A stretch of DNA of 32,734 bases from Gammaproteobacteria bacterium (lineage in GTDB: Bacteria; Pseudomonadota; Gammaproteobacteria; Pseudomonadales; Azotimanducaceae), in contig JAPOTJ010000103.1 in the NCBI GenBank assembly GCA_026709225.1, positions 1 through 32,734 of the forward strand, in the 5' to 3' direction. This document shows, piece by piece, positions 15,543 to 24,463 of the stretch. The first letter of the stretch is position 1, and every line of letters starts with the position of its first letter. Under the pieces are notes generated by a model that saw only the letters and a list, made by a program, of their open reading frames with translations, was not told where the DNA came from and ran no database searches. The position numbers were made by a program, and so were the translations under genes.

Positions 15543-16868
15543 ATGGCACCGCGCTTGCACATCGTCACCCAGGGGTGCCAAATGAACGAGTACGACTCTG
15601 ATCGTATGCGCGATGCGTTGCGGGCGAGCCATGGCTTTGAGGACACTGACGACCCGGCTGAGGCCGATCTCCTTGTCATAAATACCTGCTCGATTCGGGA
15701 AAAGGCGCAAGAGAAGGTGTTCAGCGCGATCGGTCGGTGGCGCGCTCTGAAGAAGGCGAAGCCGGCGCTTTTGATTGGCGTCGGCGGCTGTGTTGCCAGT
15801 CAGGAAGGTGCGCAAATTCATGCGCGAGCGCCCTTTGTGGACTTGGTGTTCGGTCCGCAAACGCTGCATAAGCTGCCGCAGATGGTCGATCAGGCGCGTG
15901 AGCAAGATGCGCGACCGGTGATCGATGTCAGCTTCCCCTTCATCGACAAGTTCGACAGCCTGCCTCCGCCCGGTGTGCGAGGCCCGACGGCGTTCGTCAC
16001 TATCATGGAAGGCTGCAGCAAATTCTGCAGTTTCTGCGTCGTGCCCTACACGCGTGGGCTTGAAGTGAGCCGTCCCGTCAAGGATGTGCTGAACGAAGTT
16101 CGCGGGCTTGCGGAGCGCGGCGTTCGTGAAGTCACGCTGCTTGGACAAAATGTCAATGCCTATCGAGGCCCAATCGAAGGCGATACGGCAGACCTTGCGG
16201 AACTCCTCTACTACGTGGCGGAAATCGACGGTATCGAGCGCATTCGCTTCACCACATCGCATCCGCTTGAATTCAACATGAACCTGATCGATGCCTACCG
16301 AGACCTCCCGAAGCTCGTCAATCACTTGCATCTCCCTGTGCAAAGTGGCTCCGACCGCGTGCTCGCCCGCATGAAGCGCGGACACACAGTGCTTGAATAC
16401 AAGGCCAAGATCGCCGCACTGCGCGACGTTCGGCCGGAGATCAGCCTCTCGTCGGACTTTATCGTCGGCTATCCCGGAGAGACGGACACGGACTTCGAAG
16501 CGACATTGAACCTCGTCAAGCAACTTAACTTCGACACGTCATTCAGCTTTCTGTTCAGTCCGCGTCCCGGAACGCCCGCAGCGTCGCTTCACGACGATAC
16601 CCCGAAAGAGGTGCTGAGCCACCGCCTCGCGATCTTGCAGCGCCAACTCAGAGCCCAAGCCGAGAATCATGCCAAAGCGCTTGTCGGCAGTCGCCAGCAG
16701 GTGCTGGTGACAGGGCGATCAAAGCGCGACCTGGGTCAGCTTCAAGGGCGAACCGAGTGCAATCGGGTTGTCAATTTCCATGCTGACTCCGACGTGCTGA
16801 TCGGGGAGTTCACCGATGTGATGATTCGCGAAGCGCTACCGAACTCGTTGCGTGGGGGGCTGTGTTGA
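15543..16868 (+). CDS. miaB: tRNA-2-methylthio-N6-dimethylallyladenosine synthase
   Basis: A 441-residue radical-SAM methylthiotransferase that converts i6A37 to ms2i6A37 in tRNAs reading UNN codons. The N-terminal auxiliary iron-sulfur cluster cysteines are C12, C49 and C83. The radical-SAM cluster is C158-SKF-C162-SF-C165. The central region contains [14 protein letters not shown] and FTTSHP, and a TRAM domain occupies the C-terminus (about 370-435). The ATG at 15543 gives the standard length. It heads the conserved miaB-phoH-ybeY-corC-lnt order, but here a 402-bp non-coding stretch separates it from phoH, where these genes are usually close. Confidence 0.97.
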   Translation: MAPRLHIVTQGCQMNEYDSDRMRDALRASHGFEDTDDPAEADLLVINTCSIREKAQEKVFSAIGRWRALKKAKPALLIGVGGCVASQEGAQIHARAPFVDLVFGPQTLHKLPQMVDQAREQDARPVIDVSFPFIDKFDSLPPPGVRGPTAFVTIMEGCSKFCSFCVVPYTRGLEVSRPVKDVLNEVRGLAERGVREVTLLGQNVNAYRGPIEGDTADLAELLYYVAEIDGIERIRFTTSHPLEFNMNLIDAYRDLPKLVNHLHLPVQSGSDRVLARMKRGHTVLEYKAKIAALRDVRPEISLSSDFIVGYPGETDTDFEATLNLVKQLNFDTSFSFLFSPRPGTPAASLHDDTPKEVLSHRLAILQRQLRAQAENHAKALVGSRQQVLVTGRSKRDLGQLQGRTECNRVVNFHADSDVLIGEFTDVMIREALPNSLRGGLC

Positions 16869-16970
16869 GAGCCAGCGTTCAACCTCTGAACAAAGGCGCT
16901 CGACGGCGCGTTCCGCGCGCGGGGTGTCAGGCTGCGGCGGGCAGAACTACGCCGGAGCCTCAGATCAATC

Positions 16971-17021
16971 TTACGCTGGCTGCTGCTGCGTGATGCAGTG
17001 CATGCCGCCCCCGCTACGGCG
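16971..17021 (-). pseudogene. Remnant of an agmatine deiminase C-terminus
   Basis: On the minus strand the stretch 17021-16974 encodes RRSGGGMHCITQQQPA followed at once by a TAA stop (16973-16971). This matches the C-terminal signature of agmatine deiminase (AguA), GGGxIHCITQQQP, containing its catalytic cysteine, and the family ends just there. The frame is closed upstream by TAG at 17024-17022, and no longer readable part of the enzyme was found up to 17270. This is most simply the decayed tail of a lost aguA gene between miaB and phoH. Confidence 0.55.
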
Positions 17022-17201
17022 CTAGGAGCCTGCGCCGCTGCATCCCGAACGAGTGAACCGCGCTATTCGGCAGCGGGCACGAGCAAGATGGTCTTTGCGA
17101 CCAGCGTTGTCCTATGAGAGCGTGATGCTGAACGGCGCAAGCGCCTAGTTCCGTCTTTTGGCTGCACAGATGGGAGAAGGCGTGCGTCCTCTCCACACAT
17201 C

Positions 17202-17229
17202 TTGCATTTCCCCACACTTCGCGTATCCT
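17202..17229 (+). promoter_or_regulatory. Candidate sigma70-like promoter of phoH
   Basis: TTGCAT (17202-17207) and TATCCT (17224-17229) are separated by 16 nt, placing a start of transcription about 35 nt before the phoH start codon. It would drive the phoH-ybeY-corC-lnt-leuS unit independently of miaB. Confidence 0.5.
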
Positions 17230-17270
17230 ATGTCTCCCCAAGGGCGGCGCAGTAGCGCAACAGCACCACA

Positions 17271-18257
17271 TTGAGCGATTCGCTAGCGGGCGCCGTCACT
17301 TCTCGGCTTGCCCTCCAACCTGACAACTCCGCGAGTCTTGCCGCCCTTTGCGGCCCGGTTGATCAGCATCTGCGTGAGATCGGCAGTCACCTTGGCGTTG
17401 ACATCAGCAACCGTGGCAACCTCTTTACGCTGACAGGCGGCGAAGGCGCTGTCGGACAGGCGAAGCGCGTGCTAGAACGCCTCTACGCCGAACTTAACGG
17501 CGACGGCGGCGCGCTTGATTCCGAGGCCCTGCACTTGTTCTTGCAGGAGCAACGACCGGTTAGCGAAGCTGACGAAGCGCCGGAATCCGACGAAGTCTCA
17601 ATCCAAACGAAAAGAAAGCTCATCCGCGCTCGCGGGCCGAATCAGCGCGCCTATCTCGCGTCGATCGCCGAGGAGCACATCTGTTTCGGCATTGGCCCTG
17701 CGGGCACCGGCAAAACCTATTTGGCGGTTGCTGCCGCCGTTGAGTCGTTGGAGTCAGGCCGCGTTGACCGCTTGATTCTTGTTCGTCCCGCCGTCGAAGC
17801 CGGCGAAAAGCTTGGCTTTCTGCCGGGCGACCTGACGCAGAAGATCGATCCCTACTTGCGTCCGCTGCACGATGCCTTGTGCGACATGATGGGCGCATCA
17901 ACGGTGCAAAAGCTCATGGAGCGGAATTTAATCGAAGTCGCGCCGCTTGCCTATATGCGCGGGCGCACGCTCAACAACGCCTTCATCATCCTCGACGAGG
18001 CGCAAAACACCACGCGCGAGCAAATGAAGATGTTCCTCACGCGCATGGGCTTCCACTCAAAGGTCGTGGTGACCGGCGACATCACGCAAATCGACCTTCC
18101 CAAGGGTTCGGTGTCCGGCCTGATACACGCCATGACAGTGCTTGCGCGCATCAAAGACCTGCGGTTCATTCACTTCTCCGCCAAAGATGTCGTTCGCCAT
18201 AGGCTCGTCGGGCGCATCGTAGAGGCGTATGACCGGCACGAGACGGCGGGCGAGTGA
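17271..18257 (+). CDS. ybeZ: PhoH-like ATPase (YbeZ)
   Basis: A 328-residue P-loop ATPase of the PhoH family, linked to ribosome quality control and RNA handling together with YbeY. The N-terminal region [28 protein letters not shown] is typical. Walker A is GPAGTGKT (142-149), followed by [19 protein letters not shown], Walker B in [10 protein letters not shown] (about 239-248), and the [12 protein letters not shown] sensor. The start is a TTG at 17271; no ATG or GTG is available before the conserved part and an in-frame stop lies just upstream (17253-17255). No clear ribosome binding site is seen. The stop overlaps the ybeY GTG as GTGA. Confidence 0.94.
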   Translation: MSDSLAGAVTSRLALQPDNSASLAALCGPVDQHLREIGSHLGVDISNRGNLFTLTGGEGAVGQAKRVLERLYAELNGDGGALDSEALHLFLQEQRPVSEADEAPESDEVSIQTKRKLIRARGPNQRAYLASIAEEHICFGIGPAGTGKTYLAVAAAVESLESGRVDRLILVRPAVEAGEKLGFLPGDLTQKIDPYLRPLHDALCDMMGASTVQKLMERNLIEVAPLAYMRGRTLNNAFIILDEAQNTTREQMKMFLTRMGFHSKVVVTGDITQIDLPKGSVSGLIHAMTVLARIKDLRFIHFSAKDVVRHRLVGRIVEAYDRHETAGE

Positions 18258-18715
18258 AGACGGACGTTGAAATTCAAGTCGATGAGGCGGCGGACATTGA
18301 TCCCGATGCCGTGCCGAGCGTCGAGCAGCTTCGCGCTTGGGCCGAGGCCACGCTCGATATGGAAGCCGGCGAAGGCAGCCTATGTGTGCGCATCCTTGGT
18401 GAACCCGAGGGGCGTGCCCTCAACGCCGAGTTTCGCGGCATTGAACGTGCCACTAATGTCCTTGCGTTTCCGCTGTCGTCACCGCTCGCGCCTGAGCAGG
18501 GGATACTCGGCGACATCGCCATCTGCGCGCCTGTCGTCTGCCGGGAGGCGGCAGAAAACGGTGCGCAAGAACGCCACTGGGCGCATATGGTCGTGCACGG
18601 CGTCTTGCACCTCTTGGGGCATGACCACCAGGAACCGACCGAGGCGATGCGCATGGAGTCGCGCGAGCAAATGATTCTGACCAAGCTCGGATACCCGGGC
18701 GATTCCCGCGTGTGA
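18254..18715 (+). CDS. ybeY: Endoribonuclease YbeY (rRNA maturation factor)
   Basis: A 153-residue zinc metalloenzyme required for 16S rRNA 3' end maturation and ribosome quality control. The signature H115-GVLH119-LLGHDH125 provides the three zinc-binding histidines, and RGIERATNVLAFPLSS upstream is the conserved family segment with the arginine needed for activity. The GTG start at 18254 overlaps the stop of the PhoH-like gene (GTGA), so the two are translationally coupled, as expected for partners. It is followed 12 nt later by corC. Confidence 0.96.
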   Translation: MKTDVEIQVDEAADIDPDAVPSVEQLRAWAEATLDMEAGEGSLCVRILGEPEGRALNAEFRGIERATNVLAFPLSSPLAPEQGILGDIAICAPVVCREAAENGAQERHWAHMVVHGVLHLLGHDHQEPTEAMRMESREQMILTKLGYPGDSRV

Positions 18716-18727
18716 CGGAGGCAGCGA

Positions 18728-19582
18728 GTGGCCGCGCAACAAGACGAAGGTGAATCCAAGACGCTATTGGAGCGGCTCGGCGACGTCTTCTCGTCTGCGC
18801 CGGAGAATCGGCACGGCGTCATGGAAATGCTCCGCGAAGCCGAGGAAAAAGACATCTTTGATGTCGAAGCGCTCAACATGATGTTCGGCGCCTTGCAGGT
18901 GTCGGACTTGAGCGTGCGGGATGTTCTGATTCCGCGCCCGCAGCTCAAGTGCGTGGGCGTTGACCAGCCGCCCGAGGCGCTGCTGCCAATGCTGATCGAG
19001 GCGAAGCACTCGCGCTTCCCGGTAATCGGCGATGACGAGGACGACATTCGCGGCGTGCTGCACGCCAAGGATCTCTTGCCGCTCGTCATCAACGGCGGCC
19101 TCAGTTCTTTTGACATCAAGGACTATATGCGTGCGGCGGCCGTGGTGCCTGAGAGCATGCGCCTCAACGCGCTGCTCAAGGAGTTTCGCAGCTCGCGCCA
19201 GCATATGGCGCTGGTGGTCGATGAGTACGGGCATACGTCCGGCGCGGTGACGATTGAGGATGTCCTCGAGCAAATCGTCGGCGACATCGAAGACGAGCAC
19301 GATGTCAATGAAGAGAACTTCGTCAATCCCGTTGGCGACGAGACCTACAACATCAAGGCGCACATGCCGCTTGACGACTTCAACGAGTACTTTGGTACCG
19401 TGCTCGAAGACGACGAAGTGGAGACTGTCGGCGGCTTGGTGATGCGTCATTTGGGACACGTCCCTGAGCAAGACGAGCACGTCGATATGGGACCGCTGCA
19501 ATTCACGGTACTCAATGCCGAGAGCCGACGCGTTCGCTTGCTGAGGCTCGAACTGCGTCCGGCAGATGGTTCTGCTGACTAG
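18728..19582 (+). CDS. corC: CorC/YbeX-family CBS-domain protein
   Basis: A 284-residue cytoplasmic protein with two CBS domains (about residues 65-185) and a C-terminal CorC/HlyC transporter-associated domain (about 200-280). It is associated with magnesium and cobalt efflux and with ribosome metabolism in the ybeZYX cluster. Motifs seen include VRDVLIPRPQL, KHSRFPVIGDDEDDIRGVLHAKDLL, MALVVDEYGHTSGAVTIEDVLEQIVGDIEDEHD and VETVGGLVMRHLGHVP. The GTG start has a strong GGAGG (18717-18721) six nt upstream. Its end overlaps the lnt start by 17 nt. Confidence 0.95.
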   Translation: MAAQQDEGESKTLLERLGDVFSSAPENRHGVMEMLREAEEKDIFDVEALNMMFGALQVSDLSVRDVLIPRPQLKCVGVDQPPEALLPMLIEAKHSRFPVIGDDEDDIRGVLHAKDLLPLVINGGLSSFDIKDYMRAAAVVPESMRLNALLKEFRSSRQHMALVVDEYGHTSGAVTIEDVLEQIVGDIEDEHDVNEENFVNPVGDETYNIKAHMPLDDFNEYFGTVLEDDEVETVGGLVMRHLGHVPEQDEHVDMGPLQFTVLNAESRRVRLLRLELRPADGSAD

Positions 19583-21086
19583 CGTCAAGCCTTTTGCATG
19601 GCCAGCTCTTGCACTCTTGGCAGGGGCGGTCTTCCCCTTCGGGTTCGCGCCATTTGAGGTGCCGCTTGTCTCGATAGCGGCTGTCGGACTGCTTGCCATC
19701 TGCCTCGTGCGCGCGAGAAGCGGCTTCTTGAGCGGCTACCTCTTCGGACTCGGCAAGTACGGTGTCGGCGCTTCATGGATCTATGTGAGCATCCACGTCC
19801 ACGGCAACGCGCCGCCCGTGCTTGCAGGCTTTCTTGTTGTTGTTTTCGTGACGGGCATGGCAATCCTTCCGGGCCTCTTGGGAGTCCTCATGCACCGCTA
19901 TTTCAGGGTCGCGACGCCTCTTGCCTGGGCGCTGGCCTTCGCGCTCTTGTGGACGCTGCACGAATGGGTGCTCATGTGGATCCTCACCGGCTTTCCCTGG
20001 CTTCTGCTCGGCTACGCGCAGCTTGGCACACCGATGGAAGCCTTTGCGCCGATCGCCGGCATCCTATCGGTGACGTTTGTCTCAGCGCTCTCAGCCGCCG
20101 CGTTGGTCTCTGCGTTGCAGCCGCGGGCGCGAACGGCGTGCGTTGCGGTCGCGGTATTGCCGTGGCTCGTTGGGGTCGCGCTCTGGCAGATTGAATGGAC
20201 AACGCGCGATGCGAACTTGCATATCGCGCTCGCCCAGGGCAGCGTGCCACAGGCGCTCAAATGGCAGCCCGAGCACTTGGATTTGTCACTCGATACCTAC
20301 GATTCGCTGATGGATGCGGCGTGGGACGCCGACCTCATCATCTTGCCCGAGGCTGCGATACCGCTCACAAGTCAAGCGGCAGCGGAATATCTTGCGACGA
20401 TTGAAGCGCGGGCGATGGCAACTGACAGCAGTGTCATCGTCGGCATCCCGCGGGTAGTGCGCGATGACGATGCTGAGCGATGGGTGCTAGAGAACACGGC
20501 GCAGGGCTTCGGTTTGGCGGAGGGCGTCTATGCCAAGCGGCATCTTGTGCCATTCGGTGAGTATGTGCCCTTGGAATCGCTTTTGCGCGGCCTGATCGGC
20601 TTCTTTGACCTCCCTATGTCGCATTCCAAGCCCGGTGCTGAAACCCAGGTGCCGCTCAGCATCACCCTTGATGACGAGCTGGTCGAAGTCGCACTTGCCA
20701 TTTGCTATGAGATCGCCTACCCGAATCTGGTTTCGAGTGCGGCATCTGCGCCGGGCCTGCTCGTGACGATCAGCAACGATGCGTGGTTCGGCAAGTCGAT
20801 CGGACCGTGGCAGCATCTTGAGATTGCCCGCATGCGCGCGCTAGAGCAGGGGCGCTATCTCGCGCGCGCGACTAACAACGGTGTGACGGCAGTCATCGCG
20901 CCGGACGGCCACATCATGAGCCTGCTGGAAACGGATGTTCGCGACGTGCTGCGCGCAGACGTTGGCGTCATGCGCGGCGAGACGCCTTACAAGCGCTTTG
21001 GTCACACTTGGTTGATTGTTCTCATGTGCCTGTCGCTCGGCGCGTTGGCGTGGCGTCAAGCCGCATTGCCAATCGCTAAGCAGTAA
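19566..21086 (+). CDS. lnt: Apolipoprotein N-acyltransferase
   Basis: A 506-residue inner-membrane enzyme that adds the third acyl chain to lipoproteins. The N-terminal half has about seven to eight hydrophobic helices (residues 10-205), starting with WPALALLAGAVFPFGFAPF. The periplasmic nitrilase domain has the full catalytic triad: E262 in ILPEAAIP, K324 in AKRHLVPFGEY, and C380 in AICYEIAYPNLV. A last helix is near residue 480. The ATG at 19566 lies within the end of corC in another frame. It is the usual neighbour of corC; leuS follows after about 33 nt. Confidence 0.96.
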   Translation: MVLLTSVKPFAWPALALLAGAVFPFGFAPFEVPLVSIAAVGLLAICLVRARSGFLSGYLFGLGKYGVGASWIYVSIHVHGNAPPVLAGFLVVVFVTGMAILPGLLGVLMHRYFRVATPLAWALAFALLWTLHEWVLMWILTGFPWLLLGYAQLGTPMEAFAPIAGILSVTFVSALSAAALVSALQPRARTACVAVAVLPWLVGVALWQIEWTTRDANLHIALAQGSVPQALKWQPEHLDLSLDTYDSLMDAAWDADLIILPEAAIPLTSQAAAEYLATIEARAMATDSSVIVGIPRVVRDDDAERWVLENTAQGFGLAEGVYAKRHLVPFGEYVPLESLLRGLIGFFDLPMSHSKPGAETQVPLSITLDDELVEVALAICYEIAYPNLVSSAASAPGLLVTISNDAWFGKSIGPWQHLEIARMRALEQGRYLARATNNGVTAVIAPDGHIMSLLETDVRDVLRADVGVMRGETPYKRFGHTWLIVLMCLSLGALAWRQAALPIAKQ

Positions 21087-21109
21087 ACTGCGCGTTTTTT
21101 CGCCTGCTT

Positions 21110-21114
21110 GGAGG
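21110..21114 (+). promoter_or_regulatory. Ribosome binding site bearing on the leuS start
   Basis: GGAGG with 5 nt before a CTG at 21120. The other candidate, TTG at 21108, overlaps this site and has no Shine-Dalgarno of its own. The spacing favours CTG 21120 as the start. Confidence 0.5.
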
Positions 21115-21119
21115 CATCC

Positions 21120-23567
21120 CTGAAAACCTTACGGGTACCCGCCTATCTTCCGGTTGAGGTGGAGCACGAAGCGCAGGCGTATTGGAAGGCGAACGGCAGC
21201 CACGAAGTCGATGGCAGCGCGCCCGCGCCGGAAGACCACTTCTATTGCCTCGAGATGTTCCCCTATCCGAGCGGCAGTTTGCACATGGGGCATGTGCGCG
21301 CCTACACGGTCGGCGATGTCATCGCGCGCTATCGAAGGCTCAAAGGCAAGACAGTGATCCAGCCCATGGGCTGGGACGCTTTTGGCTTGCCTGCGGAAAA
21401 CGCCGCGATCGAGCGCAACGTGCCGCCGGCGCGCTGGACCGCGCAGAATATCGAGAACATGCGCAGCCAGTTCAACAGGCTCGGCTTTGCGTTTGACTGG
21501 AGTCGCGAGGTGACAACCTGCGAACCAGAGTATTACAAAGGAGAACAATGGTTCTTCCTGCAGCTCTACAAGAAAGGGTTGGTGTATCGCAAGAACTCCA
21601 TGGTCAATTGGGATCCGGTCGAGCAGACGGTGCTCGCCAACGAACAAGTCGAGAATGGGCGCGGCTGGCGGTCAGGCGCGAAGATCGAGCGTCGCGAAAT
21701 GCCGCAGTGGTTCCTCAAGATCACCGACTATGCGGACGAGCTTCTCGAAGGGCTTGAGCAGCTGCCGGATTGGCCGGAGCAGGTCAAGGCCATGCAGCGC
21801 AACTGGATCAATCGATCAACCGGCGTTGAGATCGACTTCGCCGTTGGCGACGAGAACATCCCTGTGTTTACAACGCGCGCTGATACGCTGTTCGGCGTCA
21901 CCTATCTTGCGCTCTCGCCTGAGCACCCGCTGGTCGCGCGCGAGGCAGAGCAGTCAACTGAACTGGCTCGCTTCGTCAAGGCGTGTCGCCGCATGAGCAC
22001 GGCGGAAGCGGACATGGCGCGCGAGGAAAAGATCGGCGTCAGGTTAAGTATCGATGCCACGCATCCCTTGACGGGCGATGCCGTCCCTGTCTATGCCGCC
22101 AACTTTGTGCTTATGGAGTACGGGTCGGGCGCGGTCATGGCCGTGCCCGGGCACGATCAGCGCGACTGGGAGTTCGCGAGCAACTACGGCCTCGCCATCA
22201 AGCAGGTGATTTCGCCCACTTCGAAAACGCACGAGGTGGACCTCTCTCATTCGGCATTCACCGCGCATGGCGTGCTCATCAATTCACCCGGTTTTGACGG
22301 GCTGAAAAGCGCTGATGCCATTGAAGCGATCGCCGATGCGCTCGAATCACGCGGGGCTGGCCGCCGGCGCATCACCTATCGTCTTCGCGACTGGCTCGTG
22401 TCGAGGCAGCGCTACTGGGGTTGCCCGATTCCGATGATTCACTGCAAGTCGTGCGGGGTGGTGCCTGTCCCTGAATCCGACTTGCCGGTAGTGTTGCCAA
22501 CGAACGTCGAGTTTCGCGGTGTGCAGTCGCCGCTTGTGGACATGCCGGAATTCTTGAATGTGACGTGCCCAATCTGCGGCGGCAAGGCGAGGCGCGAGAC
22601 CGACACCTTCGATACCTTCTTCGAGTCGTCCTGGTACTACGCGCGCTTCGCGAGCCCGCAGCCGCACGCACCGATGATCGATGCGCAGGCGAATTCCTGG
22701 CTGCCAGTTGACGTCTACGTCGGCGGTATCGAGCACGCCATCTTGCATCTGCTGTACGCGCGCTTCTTCCACAAGCTCATGCGCGATGCCGATCTCATCG
22801 ACTCGGATGAGCCGTTCGAGCATCTCCTGCTGATCGGCATGGTCTTGAAGGACGGCAAGAAGATGTCCAAGTCTTCTGGCCGGGGCGCGGACCCGGACAA
22901 GCTCTATGCGCGCTACGGCGCCGATGCGGTGCGCCTCGCGACTATTTTTGCCGCGCCGCCGACCCAGTCGTTCGAATGGCGCGAGAACAGCGTTCCGGGG
23001 GCCTTGCGGTTCCTTCGGCGCGTGTGGACACTCGGCTGGCACAACGCCGAAACGAAGATCGAAGCAGAAGAGGGCGAAGAATCCGAAGCCGCGCTGGCGC
23101 TTCGAAGACTCACGCGCGAATCCCTTGCCAAAGCCGATGACGATTACGGGCGTCGCCTGCACTTCAACACGGTCGTGTCCACCGCCATGTCGCTCGCCAA
23201 TGCCATTGCCGAGATCGAGCCATGCGCGGCCACGCGCGAAGCCACGGAAGCCTTGCTCGTGATGCTTTCGCCGATTGCGCCGCATATCACGCACTTCCTG
23301 TGGTTTGCGCTTGGCAAGGAGAAGCCGATCATTGATTCGCCCTGGCCGAACCTTGAATCGGTCGCGCAGACACCGAGCTTGGTCGAGCTCGGCGTGCAGG
23401 TCAATGGCAAGTTCCGCGGCGTGGTTGAAGTCGCGCCCGATGCGGATCAGGAGCGCGCCCTCGACGCGGCGCACACGCATGAGAATATCGGTCGATTCCT
23501 GCGCGAGGGAAGCGTGCGCAAAGTAATATATGTGCCCGGTCGCATATTGAACGTGGTTGTGAGATGA
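21120..23567 (+). CDS. leuS: Leucyl-tRNA synthetase
   Basis: A class Ia synthetase of about 815 residues that charges tRNA-Leu. The HIGH motif reads HMGH (in YPSGSLHMGHVRAYTVGD), the CP1 editing domain lies about residues 220-410 (TTRADTLFG, VPGHDQRDWEFA), a zinc-like region has CKSCG and CPICGG, and KMSKS is intact (KKMSKSSGRGADP). The frame can start at TTG 21108 or CTG 21120; no ATG or GTG precedes the conserved region. CTG 21120 has a GGAGG five nt upstream and leaves a typical short N-terminus before YLPVEVEHEAQAYW. The stop overlaps the next gene as ATGA. In many gammaproteobacteria lptE and holA follow leuS; they do not here. Confidence 0.97.
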   Translation: MKTLRVPAYLPVEVEHEAQAYWKANGSHEVDGSAPAPEDHFYCLEMFPYPSGSLHMGHVRAYTVGDVIARYRRLKGKTVIQPMGWDAFGLPAENAAIERNVPPARWTAQNIENMRSQFNRLGFAFDWSREVTTCEPEYYKGEQWFFLQLYKKGLVYRKNSMVNWDPVEQTVLANEQVENGRGWRSGAKIERREMPQWFLKITDYADELLEGLEQLPDWPEQVKAMQRNWINRSTGVEIDFAVGDENIPVFTTRADTLFGVTYLALSPEHPLVAREAEQSTELARFVKACRRMSTAEADMAREEKIGVRLSIDATHPLTGDAVPVYAANFVLMEYGSGAVMAVPGHDQRDWEFASNYGLAIKQVISPTSKTHEVDLSHSAFTAHGVLINSPGFDGLKSADAIEAIADALESRGAGRRRITYRLRDWLVSRQRYWGCPIPMIHCKSCGVVPVPESDLPVVLPTNVEFRGVQSPLVDMPEFLNVTCPICGGKARRETDTFDTFFESSWYYARFASPQPHAPMIDAQANSWLPVDVYVGGIEHAILHLLYARFFHKLMRDADLIDSDEPFEHLLLIGMVLKDGKKMSKSSGRGADPDKLYARYGADAVRLATIFAAPPTQSFEWRENSVPGALRFLRRVWTLGWHNAETKIEAEEGEESEAALALRRLTRESLAKADDDYGRRLHFNTVVSTAMSLANAIAEIEPCAATREATEALLVMLSPIAPHITHFLWFALGKEKPIIDSPWPNLESVAQTPSLVELGVQVNGKFRGVVEVAPDADQERALDAAHTHENIGRFLREGSVRKVIYVPGRILNVVVR

Positions 23568-24418
23568 ATCCGAATCTGGCTTGGGTCGGCACCGCGCTCG
23601 CGCTCCTCGCGGCGGCCGCGATTGCGTTTGTCGGGAGCCCTGCCGGCACGTCGCTATTCGCGCTCCTTGTCGCGCTCGCGTTCATTATTCAGTGGATCGC
23701 GTTTGTGCCTGCCTATCTCAAGCAGACCGAGCACTTCTACGACCTCACCGGCTCGCTGACCTTCATCACCCTCGCCGTGCCGGCGTTGGTCCTTGTTGAT
23801 GATCTCGACCTGCGAACGGGACTGATCGGCGGCCTGACGATCATCTGGGCGCTGCGTCTCGGCGCCTTCCTGAGCTTGAGAGTTCGCAAGGCTGGCTTTG
23901 ATCGGCGTTTTCGCAGCATCAAGCCAGTGCTTCCCGTGTTTTTTATGACGTGGACGCTGCAAGGTCTGTGGGTCACCATGTCGCTTGCGCCCGGCCTTGT
24001 TGCCATGACCTCGGCGAAGCAGGTGTTAGCCGATCCCTTCCTCGCTGTCGGTGCCTGCCTGTGGCTGATCGGATTCGTCGTGCAGGTGGTCGCTGATGAG
24101 CAGAAGCGAAAATTCCGCTCGAATGCTGACAATCAGGACAAGTTCATCACCTCTGGACTCTGGGCGTGGAGCCAGCACCCCAACTATTTCGGCGAGATTC
24201 TCCTGTGGACCGGCATCGCCGTCATCGCCTTCCCAGTGCTCGAAGGCTGGCAGCATGTGACGCTTGTCTCGCCCGTGTTCGTCTGGCTATTGCTGACGCG
24301 CATCAGCGGCACTAGGATGCTTGATAATTCGGCGAAGAAGAAATGGGGCGACGATGCGGCGTACCGTGCTTACGTGGAGAAGACGCCGAAGTTAATTCTG
24401 TGGCCGCCCGGAGGCTAA
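23564..24418 (+). CDS. DUF1295 / steroid 5-alpha-reductase-like membrane protein
   Basis: A 284-residue membrane protein with about seven hydrophobic segments. The C-terminal part carries the family signature of DUF1295 and isoprenylcysteine methyltransferase-like proteins: FITSGLWAWSQHPNYFGEILLWTGI (about residues 191-215) followed by a last helix and the tail DDAAYRAYVEKTPKLILWPP. The earlier ALRLGAFLSLRVRKAGFDRRF and YDLTGSLTFI are also typical. The precise reaction is unknown; a lipid-modifying or reductase role is possible. The ATG overlaps the leuS stop (ATGA), implying co-expression with the essential synthetase. Confidence 0.9.
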   Translation: MNPNLAWVGTALALLAAAAIAFVGSPAGTSLFALLVALAFIIQWIAFVPAYLKQTEHFYDLTGSLTFITLAVPALVLVDDLDLRTGLIGGLTIIWALRLGAFLSLRVRKAGFDRRFRSIKPVLPVFFMTWTLQGLWVTMSLAPGLVAMTSAKQVLADPFLAVGACLWLIGFVVQVVADEQKRKFRSNADNQDKFITSGLWAWSQHPNYFGEILLWTGIAVIAFPVLEGWQHVTLVSPVFVWLLLTRISGTRMLDNSAKKKWGDDAAYRAYVEKTPKLILWPPGG

Positions 24419-24463
24419 TCTGCCGAGGGAAGCACTTGCTCGCACTGAATAGGACATGAGGGA

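Larger units (their letters stand above)
16869..17270. other. Non-coding gap between miaB and phoH
   Basis: About 400 bp without an intact gene. It holds the agmatine deiminase-like remnant (16971-17021), a GGCGC-AA-GCGCC inverted repeat around 17134-17145 with too small a loop to be a convincing terminator, and the candidate phoH promoter. The rest shows nothing I can assign. Confidence 0.5.

Noticed and set aside
15330..16523. A 397-codon minus-strand frame opposite miaB
   Set aside because: miaB has all catalytic cysteines and full family length on the other strand; the antisense frame lacks any motif and runs into dprA.
17134..17145. GGCGC-AA-GCGCC hairpin downstream of miaB as a terminator
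   Set aside because: The 2-nt loop is too small and no T-run follows.
18764..19699. A 311-codon minus-strand frame opposite corC and the start of lnt
   Set aside because: It spans two well-supported, overlapping plus-strand genes and has no family features.
22347..23480. A 377-codon minus-strand frame opposite leuS
   Set aside because: It is antisense to a complete leucyl-tRNA synthetase, and its Arg/His/Glu-rich composition is typical of a shadow.
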